A stretch of 64,000 nucleotides of DNA from the NCBI GenBank assembly GCA_025093555.1, contig JAIWNF010000039.1:186001-250000 (forward strand), given 5' to 3'. A model generated the notes under the pieces. It searched no databases, was not told the DNA's origin, and saw only the letters and a list, made by a program, of their open reading frames with translations. Every line of letters begins with the position of its first letter. The first letter of the stretch is position 1. Positions 11,154 to 22,041 of the stretch are shown in pieces. The DNA comes from Circinella umbellata. Lineage: Eukaryota > Mucoromycota > Mucoromycetes > Mucorales > Lichtheimiaceae. Position numbers and translations under genes: made by a program.

Positions 11154-14100
11154 TTGAATTGTTCGCGTATAAACCTCAATTTTTATTGGCTGAATATTTA
11201 GAGTAGAGACAGTATTATCTTTGACTGTTATTTCCTGATTTGACTTGTAATTTTTTTTTTTAAATTTTCTATTTTATTCATTTATTTTGGTTCCTGAATT
11301 ATTATTAATAATTAATAACAATAAAAATATGGAAAATTACCTTACAACAACATTTATCGCTCGCCCTGAAGACGATGGTTCATCCATTGAATTGAAAGTT
11401 TCGAGAATGGATTATCATAATTGGATTGAGGAACAAGAAAAGTATTATAACTGCAAGTTCTATAATAAAACCAATGGAAGCAAAACAAGTGACCGTAAAA
11501 TCAAAAATGAAGAATATCTTAGAAATGGATACACACCACCTCCTCCTGGTCAAAAGCGCTCAAGAGGAAAACTTGGCTATATTTTCAATGAAGTAAAATG
11601 CTAAATAACAATATCATCATATATAAAAACGTTTTGCCCAATTACTTATAAAATATTTTATTTATTTATTTTACTTTATACATTATAATCAATACGTAAC
11701 AGCGTTTTGTATGCCAACGTGCGGGTCCCCCTCGAGGAGAAACCTCATTTTGTTGCAATTGTCAGGCAGGATTTACTGCCTTTGTTAATAAAGACAGTGA
11801 AGACAAGAACATGATCACGGTACAATACCGGCGTAAGCATACTGGTCATGAACCTGGCAGCAACATAGATACAACATCCGGTACGCTCCCTCGCTTTGTG
11901 ATGGAATTTATCCAAGATCAAGTGGAGAAAAGTCTTACCTGGAGAAATATTAAGCATATGCTTCGTCTTGATAAGGATCTCCTTGAGAATATCTTGGATA
12001 GCGAAGACTATGACCAATTGCCACAGTCAGTAAGAATCGATTACCAACATGTCTATTATGCGATGAAAATCCATCTTAGACGGCAATCCCAATTTGATCC
12101 CTCGATGGTAATCAGTCTTAACAAATGGGGGGCTAAAATATTGCAAGAAAGAGGATATTATACTTCGAAAAATCTTGATAGATTTGAAGAAGGCATGTTC
12201 TTTTTTGCCTTTATGTCACAATGGCAATTGAAGGTAAAACAATTGATTTAAATGAAAAAAAGATATTATACATGTACCTGAACAAACATACATCCTTTAC
12301 TATATAGTTGTTGAAGGAGAATGGGGATCTCGTCTGTCTTGATTCTACTCATAAGACTTGCGTGGATGGTGCCAAACACGACTGTTATCTGTATACACTT
12401 GTAGCAAGATGCACGACTACTGGCAAAGGCAAGCCTTTGGGGTGGATGATCACTAACTCGCAAGCTCAATATCCTATCTTGTATTGGCTTAAATGGCTGA
12501 AGGATGAGCATGGATATATTCCATCGCGTGTTATGATTGATGACTCTGATACAGAAATTATTGCTATCAATAAGACATATAATTATGTAAATGATGATCC
12601 ATCCACCAACATATTCATCGATAAAGTGAAGATACTTATCTGTCACTGGCATGTCCTTCGAGCATGGAAGAAAAACATTTTGACCAAGCTCATTGCCAAA
12701 ACATCCAGCCCACCAAAAACTTTGAGGGAAAAGAAAGCCATGCGCGAGCATGCGCTATCTCTAATGATGAATATGATGAGAGCTGAAACACCACTCGACT
12801 TTGACCTTGAACATGAAAAGTTTGAGACCTGGTGTATTGATGCTGACGACGAATGGGATAGTAATCGTTTGTATTTATACTTTGAAAGAGAATTTCTTTC
12901 TAAACGTGAAAAATGGAGCCAAGGGTGGCGTACCGTAAGTAATTCATTACATTTATATTATAAATCGTTTTAAACACATTCTGTAACTTACCATGTATAT
13001 AAAAGCACCATCATCACGTAAATACAAACAATTACATAGAAGCTGGCACCGACACCTTAAAGAAGTTTACTTGCCAAGTTTGCGCAGACAGCGCGTTGAT
13101 GTTCTTGTATACATTCTTTGGAGTCTTGTTCTTCCGGACCTGATGCAAGACCATTTATGCACAGTGGCCAAGTTCAAACTTCGTCGAATGAATAAGGCAG
13201 AAAGAGCACGACTTGCGCGTGTCAATGAGTTGAATGGTAAGATTATGTTTCCAACTGTGTATTCAATGCATATTGTTTTACATGTTTCTTATATAAATCA
13301 TAGATGAAGAAGCATACGCCAAGATTGTCGGTCAAGAAGGCAATATCATCAAAGTACTTTCATTCACTGACCCTGATGAAAGTACAGTATATGATGTTTT
13401 AATTAATGTTGATGACGATTTTCTTGAGTCATGTACTTGTCTTGATCAACAGACAAACGACTCACCATGTAAACACATGTATTTGGTACGTATTAGTATA
13501 AGTTTACTCCACATAGCACTAGTAATAACATTTTATATAAATAAGGTCAATCGCGTCTTCAACATTAGTTTAATCCGTCCCCAAGCATCATCATCATCTT
13601 CTTCTTCTTCTCTTCCTCCTCCCCCTTCTTCCCCTTCTCCTTCTTCGTCACAACAACAACAACAACTTGATGTTGTGGATACCGACTTGGAAACAGGTGG
13701 AGATCTGTCACAAGAAGCTCTAGACAGGTATAAAACAAACAGAAAATACATTAGTGGACCAACAAACAATTTAATAACAATTACGCATATATAGATTTGT
13801 CGATTCTTTTGAGTTGCTCAAGATTGAGGCTGATAAAACAGCAAATAAAAAGCGTATACCTGTTGCAGTCATAAATCGACTTGCAACACAATTTCAAGAA
13901 GCCACGAACGAGATGAAAAGTTGGAACAGCTCAACTTCTGGACCTTCAAGAAATCAAATACGTTTTTAAATAAATTCTTAGAATATTATTGTGTCAGATG
14001 CGTAAAATGGATTCTTGAATATTTTATTTTTTTGGTGAGATTTGTGGAAGTGGAGGAAAGAGTAAAAAATAACATAAAAAAAATTACATCACCAGATCGA

Positions 14101-14197
14101 TGTAATAACTGCAATTGGTTGCTGAGCACAAAAGAACCGGAAAAAAGCAGCAGCCAATGGAGATTGAGGTTTATACGCGAAAAATTCAAGTTTTCGT
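11154..14197 (+). mobile_element. MULE-type DNA transposon, defective
   Basis: Terminal or subterminal inverted repeats flank the transposase pseudogene. The left one, about 11154-11195, contains ttcgcgtataaacctcaat followed by tattggctg. The right one, about 14149-14197, is its reverse complement (cagccaatgg..attgaggtttatacgcgaa). Matching covers roughly 45 bp; the outer borders and target-site duplication could not be fixed by eye. The spacing of about 100-200 bp on each side of the coding region is normal for a MULE. Confidence 0.7.
11329..13969 (+). pseudogene. MULE transposase with SWIM zinc finger, one-base deletion
   Basis: Seven exons: 11329-11592, 11703-12233, 12308-12934, 13006-13236, 13304-13485, 13546-13727, 13795-13969. 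The N-terminus carries a FAR1/MULE-type region (FVCQRAGPPRGETSFCCNCQ), then the DDE-type core beginning DLVCLDSTHKTCVDGAKH with RVMIDDSDTE and CHWHVLRAWKKN, then TNNYIE..SWHRHLKEVYL, a SWIM finger (CTCLDQQTNDSPCKHMYL) and a Ser/Pro/Gln-rich tail. Exon 4 is 231 nt but must contribute 232 nt for the downstream phase; the break lies at about 13038-13041, where TNNYIE in one frame becomes SWHRHLK in the next, so one A is missing. All other junctions close in phase, so the gene died recently. Stop TAA at 13967-13969. Confidence 0.85.
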
Positions 14198-14199
14198 GG

Positions 14200-14816
14200 G
14201 AATGGAGGCAACTGGAGAATCAAAATTTTTAACATCTTGACCTCTGAACAATGACCACCAAAAGTCGTACCACACCCCAAGACTGTGTTTAAATTTATTC
14301 CGCTGTCTTCGTCCCATTACTCGATTTCGACAAGTTGTTTATAATCCTCCATAATTCTGGTAGACAAAACATACTATATCGATATTGATATTTGATTTAT
14401 GCTGTATGTACTGTCCTTCTTTACTTTACTCATACTTATCCCCTCTTATTTCCTATTCCAATTGGGATAATCAAATAAAAATGAGTTCCGGCTCCCTACA
14501 AAAGAAAAACTGATGCTCTGTCACTTGTTGATCAGAAAACCACCTTTTTAGGTGACTCTGTTAATATGGGAAAACCTTCTTCTCTTCAACTGATACTTTA
14601 TCAGTTAACGTCACCCCACCATCTCCACCAAAAGACCATCCTGGCTGTAACATAACTTTTCGTTCTGATGCTCAAGAAACTAAGGGTCTGAATACAGTAC
14701 TTTAATAATAGTCGCTCACAACAATATATTGTTTGTTGCTAAAGATTCGCGGCCAAATTATTTTTCACTTTGCGTCTGCTTTTTGATTATTTTCAATTTT
14801 GCGCTGCTTTTACTAA
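14200..14816. other. TE flank with a decayed coding fragment
   Basis: Between 14480 and 14705 the plus strand carries protein-like fragments split over two frames (TDALSLVDQKTTFLGDSVN, then SVNVTPPSPPKDHPG and CNITFRSDAQETKGLNT), consistent with a frameshifted relic of an unknown, possibly retrotransposon-derived gene. 14745-14816 resembles the TTGCGC/GCGCAAAA-rich sequence at 16870-16995. Confidence 0.4.
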
Positions 14817-14818
14817 TA

Positions 14819-16722
14819 CAGTGGCTCCACTCCCAAATTTCGTAAACTTACAAATGAAATTCGTTTTGTTCTCCGCCCAATCTTCGCTTTTCCACTCGTC
14901 CAATTTTCGCTTTTGCAATTTTCAAAGTTCGTTTTGCACTAGCTCAATTTTCGTTTTTGCTATTCCCAAAGTTCGCATTTGCATCAGTTCAATTTTCGTT
15001 TTTAACTTTTGCATCTTTTTATCTTTACTATCAATCAAGTACACAAATGAGCAGCAATTTTTTTTATGAAGATGGTCAAGGAAAGATTGTTGATGAGGAA
15101 GGAAATGAAGCAATGGACATTGAGGAGGACATCGACCCTTATAACCTTGGAACTTTGATGACCTTAACTCAATATCGTTCTTTTCGGGATCGCTTTCCTA
15201 CTGAACCTACAGAAGAGCTTGATGCAAGAATGGAAGAAGCATCCGAAGAATTAGTAACAGAAACAGCGAAAGGTAGAAAATACAATGTTTATACTGACAA
15301 GCATAAAGCTGTTTTTTGGTATTTCAATAGAGTTAAACTTTGGAAAGCTGCTCCTGCTGCTCGTAAAGCACAGGTGGAAGTTCGTACGGGACAAATGTGG
15401 GCAAAACGTCTCAAAGAAGAACCTGATTGGAATATTTATGAAAAACAGACAAATAAGGTTAACCGAAAACAACATCAGCTTCAGGAAGAGCATAAACAGC
15501 ATCTTATTGAATTTTTTGACGAGTACCCCCAAGCAACAAGACAAAATGCAGTAGATAGTTTAACGGAATCATTCCAAAATTTCAATTTGAAGACAACCTC
15601 TGTTGGAAATTTTATTCTTCATGAGTGTAATCTGCCTGTAAAGAGGGTAACCTTGCATCCTTTATCGAGAAATAGTTCTCATAATCTTGAAAAACGATAT
15701 GATTGGGTGAAGAAATATATTAATACAGATATGAATTACCTACAAAATTGCGTGTTTGTTGACGAAACGGGCTTCAATATCAACATGAGGCAACCCTATG
15801 CTCGCTCAATTAGTGGCACGCCAGCAATTGTTGAAACACCAACGACTCGTGCTATATCACATACTATCTTGGGAGCAATATCTGCAAACGACGTCATAGC
15901 AATCGAGATAAGAGAACCAATGAAGTCTAAGAAATTGAAAGTTCATGGCAGTAAGAAGAGAAAGCAGCCCCAGGTAAAAAAGACACACAAGGGAACTGTC
16001 ACCGGTCATTACATGAGATTCATTTCTAAAACATTGGATGAAATGGACAAGTTTCCTGAAATGAGTAATTATTATATAATTATGGATAATGCACCAATTC
16101 ATACTTCACACGATATAACAAGAATGATTGAAGCAAGAGGTTACAGGGCGCTGTACCTTCCTCCATACTCTCCTGAGCTGAACCCGATTGAAAACTTCTG
16201 GTCAATTCTCAAAGGCGCTATTAAACGAAGTATGTTCGAAGAAACTGAGGACTTGAAGACCAGAATTGCGGAAACTAGTGAAAGTATTAGTAGAAAGAGT
16301 CTGTATAATGTAGCTCAACACTCTATTAACAATTTCGAAAAGTGTCTCAATAAAGAACCTCTTTAATAAACTTTTTATTACAATGATTTTACAAATGTTC
16401 CAAACGTTATTAGAAATTTATTTTTTATTCTTATACATTTAAATTTTGCAGCTATATGAGTAACCATCACGTTAGGTTTGTGATTAAATAGTCATCAAAA
16501 TATAAAAAGTCTATCGGATCAAACTTTGGTAATAACAAATGCGAAAATTGAACTGATGCAAATGCGAACTTTGGGAATAGCAAAAACGAAAAATTGAGCT
16601 AGTGCAAAACGAACTTTGAAAATTGCAAAAGCGAAAATTGGACGAGTAGAAAAGCGAAGATTGGGCGGAGAACAAAACGAATTTCATTTGTAAGTTTACG
16701 AAATTTGGGAGTGGAGCCACTG
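14819..16722 (+). mobile_element. Tc1/mariner-superfamily element, apparently complete
   Basis: The element starts CAGTGGCTCCACTCCC and ends with its reverse complement, flanked by TA on both sides (14817-14818 and 16723-16724), the hallmark target duplication. Inverted repeats are about 180 bp long (14819-14998 and 16542-16722) and nearly identical by eye. Inside each repeat a module of the form CAATTTTCG..TTTTGC..CAAAGTTCG occurs two to three times, a likely set of transposase binding sites. The enclosed transposase frame is uninterrupted, so the copy may be young and possibly active. Confidence 0.9.
15047..16366 (+). CDS. DD34E transposase of the Tc1/mariner (IS630-like) superfamily, 439 aa
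   Basis: Uninterrupted single-exon frame. I chose the ATG at 15047 (MSSNFFYEDGQG) because the longer in-frame start lies inside the left inverted repeat. Residues about 75-200 hold basic helix-turn-helix-like segments that would bind the inverted repeats. The catalytic triad is D239 (CVFVDETGFN), D347 (YIIMDNAPIHTS) and E382 (PPYSPELNPIENFW), with 34 residues between the second D and E, the Tc1-type spacing. It would cut and paste the element at TA sites. A conserved basic insert (SKKRKQPQVKK, near residue 305) could serve as a nuclear localisation signal. No frame damage is seen. Confidence 0.92.
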   Translation: MSSNFFYEDGQGKIVDEEGNEAMDIEEDIDPYNLGTLMTLTQYRSFRDRFPTEPTEELDARMEEASEELVTETAKGRKYNVYTDKHKAVFWYFNRVKLWKAAPAARKAQVEVRTGQMWAKRLKEEPDWNIYEKQTNKVNRKQHQLQEEHKQHLIEFFDEYPQATRQNAVDSLTESFQNFNLKTTSVGNFILHECNLPVKRVTLHPLSRNSSHNLEKRYDWVKKYINTDMNYLQNCVFVDETGFNINMRQPYARSISGTPAIVETPTTRAISHTILGAISANDVIAIEIREPMKSKKLKVHGSKKRKQPQVKKTHKGTVTGHYMRFISKTLDEMDKFPEMSNYYIIMDNAPIHTSHDITRMIEARGYRALYLPPYSPELNPIENFWSILKGAIKRSMFEETEDLKTRIAETSESISRKSLYNVAQHSINNFEKCLNKEPL

Positions 16723-16724
16723 TA

Positions 16725-17713
16725 TACAAGGATTTCCGCGAAGTTGACACACCCCGAATTTGATTCCCCAAATTTAGACATACGAAAAACCGATATATGG
16801 AAGTTTTTTTCCTATTTAACCTTGGCAAATAAGACACACCCCCGATTTTGATTCCTCAAATTTACAGTGCTCACGGTACCAATTTGCGCGATTTTAAATG
16901 TTTTTTCCCCAGACAACGCAAAATAATTTTATATGTGACGCAAAATTTCCTTTCTCATTGGCGCAAAATTAATTTAGTTTAGCGCAAAAAATCCTCGTAA
17001 ATCTGGGGAATCAAATTTCGGGGGGGGGGTCCTATTTGCCAAAATCACCCCCCTTTTCCGGAAAAACCAAAAAAATTATTTGCGAACTTGAGAAGACCTA
17101 CTAGGTTTCTCCGATTAGGTTGATGCTGTTCATTTTGTAAGGGGGAAAGTTTTTAAAAGTAAAAAGATAACGTGAAAATAAAGAGTATGGTGCTAACAAA
17201 GTAAGTTTGCTTGGAGAGGCAGCTAAAAAATTTCAGCATTACATTGTATCCCATGAGATCCACGTGAACAGTCTTTTTATTTATAGGAAAACCAGTTATA
17301 CTTATAGACCTAATCCCAGACATTCGAGCCCCAAACGATCAGCCCAAGTATAAACAAATAGTTGTAGAAGAAGGTACACACAAAGAAACTCTTATTTAGA
17401 TTGAATATAAACATCCCTTAATAAGCATATGCGCGATTTAATTGAACATCAAAATAAAAGCGAGTAGCAAGAAGAAAACTCATAGAAAATAACTATATGC
17501 GACAGGTGTGTTAAAAAGCACAATTTGTGAGCGACTAATTTAGATAATCTGATAAATTCAAAACAAAGAAGTTGCCAGCATACAAATTAAACACATGACT
17601 TTTGGTTGCCATCATGCTGCGGCTGGACTGTCATTTTTTCACATGCTGCTACCATGGTGATTTTCGCGACCCTTCACCATTAATTCTTGCATTCTAGTAA
17701 CAAACTTGACACA
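16725..17713. other. repeat-rich non-coding region
   Basis: Contains the MITE at 16822-17041 and, upstream, a lone TIR-like piece at 16747-16777 (gacacaccccgaatttgatt) in the same orientation as the MITE's left end. From 17100 to 17713 I see no gene; it should include the promoter of the family gene starting at 17714. Confidence 0.5.
16822..17041. mobile_element. MITE, about 220 bp
   Basis: Left end ttggcaaataagacacaccc..cgattttgattcc and right end, read in reverse complement, ttggcaaataggaccccccc..cgaaatttgattcc form inverted repeats of about 43 bp. The interior is rich in gcgcaaaa/ttgcgc motifs and has no coding capacity. No matching transposase was seen in the window. Confidence 0.7.
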
Positions 17714-19718
17714 ATGACAGATCTTGAAGCTAGTATGTGGTTTCCTACCGGAATTTATCTTACATTTTGCTGCTAAATACTCTTTCTGATACTAAACTAA
17801 AAAAATAACAATAATGTAGAAGTTAAAATTCTTCTAAAGGATAAAAACCAAACTTTCCAACAATTCATTGACAGTAATATTGATTTTATTGCTGAACACA
17901 CTACAATTGGAGATGATTTCAAGAAGAAATGGGAAGATTTATATAAAAGGGTAGCTTCCGGGCTGAATATTCCAGCGGTAAGAAACCTAATATAGATTGT
18001 GTTACTAGAAAAGCAAACTTAACAAGGTTTTGAAAATTATGTCTTTTAATTAGCAAAAAAGTCGCAAATCACCGAGTTGGAAAGAAGTAGCTTTACGAAT
18101 ATGCAATTTAGCTGTTTTACCGGAAAATTCAAATTCCTCGATTTCTTCTCCCCAAAGCTCCTCTGCAAATCAACGTGTCTCTACCTCTCTTCCAGTCCCT
18201 TCTACTATTCAAACACCGACCCATCAATCTTCCAACTACTCAACATCATCCAGCTCCTTAGTAGCAGAACTCAACGTACAAGATAAATTAAATTACACCA
18301 CTGCCTTTGAACGTTTGGATAAAGAAGCATTCTGGAAAATTCGAGTAAAGCGACAAGGAGAAGAAGAAAACACGATCGTGATCGATCAAAAAATCATTGA
18401 ATTCGCGTATAAATGCAACTATCACCAGTATGTAGAAAAATCTACTGGATTCAGTGTTTACATAACAGAAGAAGCTGCGTATGGGTAGTATACTCACTTC
18501 GTGTCTTTTTTTTTGTAGTCCTTCACAGTCATTAATTTTGGATATTGGTGATTATAATTGGAACGCCGTTTTTTCTGAATCTGAGCTGGAAGATATTGAT
18601 CATTTCGGTGATTCTTTACTCCCTCCAATTCCTCCTGATATGGATAAAATTTTAAATGATATTGCAAACTTAGTAAGAAATTAAATACAAAAAAAAAATA
18701 TGATGCTGTTTCATGAGTTATTGACTTCATATATATATATATATTTACAGAAGTTACCGTTAGAAGCTTATAACTATGCCCGTTCGCTTGAACATGACCC
18801 AGTCAAAGAGCCTTTGAAAGCATGGCTAGTGGTGGAAATTCTGAAAGCAGCAAATATTTTTTTAAATGACGATGATATATTTAATCTTCAGATGCTCGAA
18901 ACTGAGTTGTTTTACGAAGTTTGGGGATTTATTAAAAATGTTGCTCGAAGAAGTCAAATTAGTACAAACGGGTACGATAACATTAAACCAAAGACGTTAC
19001 GAGAGTGAATATCTTTGTTTACTAATGTAATAGAGTGATTTAAAATAGGAGCGAAGGTGGAAGCAAATCAAATGCTGATGCTATGAATAAAAAGCGGTAT
19101 ATAAGTGCCATTGACCCGGCCCCAAGACGCCAAATGGGCCATAAGATTGATACTATTTTTTATGCAAATAGAAAAGAACTAGGACTTATTGAAGTTGGGA
19201 AGAAGATTGATCAAACAAAGGAGATGAAGGATGGGCTGGTGAAAATGCCTATTGTTATGCACGACATGCTTATAAACCTTGCTACTACAAAAGAGTTATT
19301 ACGAAAGGTGAAAGTAGTTGGATATGTTATAAATGGTAAAAGACAATTAACATTTTCTATGATGTTACTCTCTATAATAGAACTATTACTAATTTGTTAA
19401 TTGCTGTATTTTATAGGGTATAAAATCTCAATAGCAGTGATGGACTCGCCTGGTGGCTTTGTTAGTCGTATACGCAGATCGAATGCACTTGAATACCCCA
19501 GCTGCAGTGAAGATTTTATTGGAAGAATTGTTCCACTTTTAAGAATGGCGTTGGCTGGCTTTATAATGATGCTGCAAACAAGAGATGCTCTTGTTAGCAC
19601 CGCTTCCAATATACAATCATTAAAAACATCCGATTCGTGGAAATTACCACCAACATTCATTCCGTATCCACCAACTCAAAAAAATTCAACATCAAAACGC
19701 CAAAAAACAGATGATTGA
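17714..19718 (+). CDS. intact member of a multicopy family, 523 aa, possible PD-(D/E)XK-like fold
   Basis: Seven exons in perfect phase: 17714-17732, 17820-17977, 18054-18484, 18519-18672, 18751-18971, 19049-19335, 19417-19718. N-terminus MTDLEAKVKILLKDKNQTFQ, a Ser-rich linker (about residues 90-140), a middle domain (AFWKIRVKRQGEEENTIVID), then RRQMGHKIDTIF, ELGLIEVGKKIDQTKEMKDG, LVKMPIVMHDML, and a basic tail (SKRQKTDD). The order G-H-K-x-D, a beta-like strand, E-V-G-K and a following helix resembles the core of PD-(D/E)XK nucleases, though the spacing E-x-x-K is off-canonical, so I call that inference. Two broken copies lie 5-8 kb away. I recall proteins with this general plan being numerous in Mucoromycota genomes. 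A TE-associated or conflict-related role is a guess. Confidence 0.75.
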
Positions 19719-20040
19719 TCTTTCCTGCCTCCTTATTTCTTCTTCGTCTTCCTCTTTTGATAATCATACCCATACTATTATTTGTACTATCATACTTACC
19801 CATTCCGTACACACTCTTTTCAGATATATTCTTTACATATTCACAAAAAAAAAATCAAAAACCGAATCCTGCGCCGCTCCCACTTTTTTGGGCTTCAAAT
19901 ATTATTTGCATGAGCAATTCTACCTGTAACATTAACTGAAGTATAATTACCTATTAGCATCTCTCTCGGTCTTCATTATCTTTTTTACAAACTCATATTC
20001 CTTCAAATAATAACAAAATGGTATTAAAATAGAAATTATC
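19719..20040. repeat. 3' flank shared by all copies of the 17.7-kb family
   Basis: The 300 bp after the stop (gatctttcctgcctccttat, then ctgcgccgctcccacttttt, then ttctctcgg-type sequence near 19960) recur after the broken copies at 26755-26935 and, in inverse orientation, at 24450-24650; a further piece is at 28148-28290. The duplicated unit therefore includes substantial 3' non-coding sequence. Confidence 0.75.
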
Positions 20041-20174
20041 TTTTGTTAATATTGCTCAAAAGATTGTACGTAACAGCTTTAGGACGCAACATTTTATGGT
20101 TGTGGCGCATGAACCAGTTTTGTAAACAGAAAAAGGCTAATATAAGTTGTTTATGATTGACATTATTGTTTTGA

Positions 20175-20438
20175 TTATTTTATTCCGTATAATACGTAAA
20201 ATATTGAAAAGAGATTTGTGGAATATGAATAAAAAAATGGAGGCAGAGGAAGTCCATAAGGACCTTTTTCACATATAGTGATATTTTTTAAAAGAAAGAA
20301 AGGCGATGGATAATATGAGAAAGATAAATTGATTTGGGATATACTCAAAAGGTAGCAATTAAGATAGCCAATATTCGAAGCAATTATTTCGTCTATTAAT
20401 TGTTTTGACAGCGTGTCAAAATATTCATCCATAAACAT
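20175..20438 (-). CDS. coding-like open frame, 87 aa
   Basis: Begins MFMDEYFDTLSKQLIDEI, with a helical acidic start followed by a hydrophobic tyrosine/phenylalanine-rich part. Possibly an exon of the minus-strand gene suggested by 20873-21280, or a relic. No domain recognised. Confidence 0.25.
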   Translation of the reverse strand: MFMDEYFDTLSKQLIDEIIASNIGYLNCYLLSISQINLSFSYYPSPFFLLKNITICEKGPYGLPLPPFFYSYSTNLFSIFYVLYGIK

Positions 20439-20504
20439 TTTTCCCGTTTATTGTCATTATTATTATTATTATTGCTATCAACGTTGTTATAGTTACTGTC
20501 GTTA

Positions 20505-21280
20505 TTGTCGTTGCTATCTGCTATGTACTATTATAGATGAACCTTGATGAGGTATTGATTCGTTTTCTATTATTGGCGAATGATGGCTCTCATCCGGATA
20601 ACGTCCTACTGGATTTGTTGAAGAACCACCTAGTTACAAAAAATATTATGACTTCAATTTTCTAGAGCATAATAGATAGTTTATAACTATAATAATATTC
20701 TTTAGTAAATATCACTTTTCACTGAACATTGTTTTTAAACTTTTTTGAGCGACCCATTGTCAGAAAAAAAATGAAGTAATATGTAAAAAGAAACATGCTG
20801 TAGTTTCAGGGGCAACAACCAATCAGTACTTGAGCTAACTACAACTTAAGCCAATGGAAATAGCCAAATCCTTTAACTTTCAAGGTTATATCCACATAAT
20901 TTGGTTTTTTTGTTCTGCAATCTTCTAGCACGGCACGATACGCTATTACTATATCGAGCATAGGTATAAAAAAAACCATAAGTTTCCCAAATCTTCTTAT
21001 CTTTAAAATCATCACCCCAAGAACCTTTATGATGTACTAAGCATAGTATTGATATACATATGACCATTTTCTTTTCTTTCCGCTTTTTCCCTGTGTCAAC
21101 AATAGGGTTAGTTTTTTCCATTCTACGTATATTCTTATTATAATATGTCTTGAGCAAATATGTCAAACCTGCCATTGTGTTCAACGTAGACGATAAATAC
21201 AACAAACAATTTTCATCGTAACTTTCTAGCAATCCAAAAAAAAAACATTTTGAGCTTATGTACTCTTCCTAACACTCCTG
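20505..21280 (-). pseudogene. possible minus-strand gene or relic of unknown family
   Basis: The stretch 21270-20873 is open on the minus strand and reads GLLESYDENCLLYLSSTLNT, then GLTYLLKTYYNKNIRR and HHKGSWGDDFKDKKIWET. It is bounded upstream by an in-frame TAG. A separate acceptor at about 20632 precedes GGSSTNPVGRYPDESHHSP and IPHQGSSIIVHSR to a stop near 20516. Both pieces are protein-like; I could not connect them with confident splice sites, so a decayed gene is as likely as a functional one. Confidence 0.3.
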
Positions 21281-21599
21281 GTAAGCGAATAAAGAATAAA
21301 TTGAAATAGTTACAGACATTCCATCGTCATATACTGAAATAATCGCAAGCAACTGATCAGAGGATGCACTAAATGCTTGGGTAGTAGCTTTTCCTAATTT
21401 GGGTTTTTGGGTACTTCGCCACCGGAGGAGCTCAAAACTACCCAAACCTACCCAAAAGTGCCTGAAGAAAGGTATTCTTTTTATTTTTGGGTACTGTGAT
21501 ACACCTCATTAAGCTTACTAATACCCTTACTCTAGTCAATATAAAAAACAATAACAAAAAATAACAAAATAAGAGCAAAGCTATAAGGTTCAAAAGGAC

Positions 21600-21985
21600 T
21601 CAAACATCGACTTCCTTTTTTTATATATATAATCCGTTGGGATTAATTTTTTATTATGATAGCCACACGTATAATTAATAATTCAAAGAGGTGTGTCATC
21701 GAAAGAACAAAATTACAAATGAAACGAAAGAGCGAGGAAACAATAGAGTAGAAGACAATGTAAATCAAATAGTAAAAGCATAATAATGCTAAAGTAGCAA
21801 AACATCGACTTCCTCCATTTTTTTTTTTATATATAACCGGTTGAGGTTAAATTTATTATGATGGTAGTCACATGTATGCTTAAAAGACAAGAAATAAAAA
21901 AATACAATAAAGGAGGAGCATAATTCAATTGAAAAAGAAAAAAAAAACTAATAAATACGTCTTCAATAAATGCGAAAATAAAAGA
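21600..21985. repeat. two diverged tandem copies of a roughly 200-bp unit
   Basis: The motif aaacatcgacttcct followed by a T-run, tatata, a cc/ccg-ttg-gg/ag-tta core and attatgat occurs at about 21602 and again at about 21800. Divergence is considerable after the first 90 bp. Confidence 0.6.
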
Positions 21986-21992
21986 AAAAGGT

Positions 21993-21993
<1 letters not shown>

Positions 21994-22041
<48 letters not shown>

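Noticed and set aside
13533..13769. Minus-strand frame rich in Glu, Asp and Cys
   Set aside because: Antisense of the Ser/Pro/Gln-rich exon 6 of the MULE transposase.
21994..22040. Poly(T) run as a terminator or telomere-like repeat
   Set aside because: Its place next to LINE ORF2 sequence makes it the poly(A) tail of a minus-strand retroelement.
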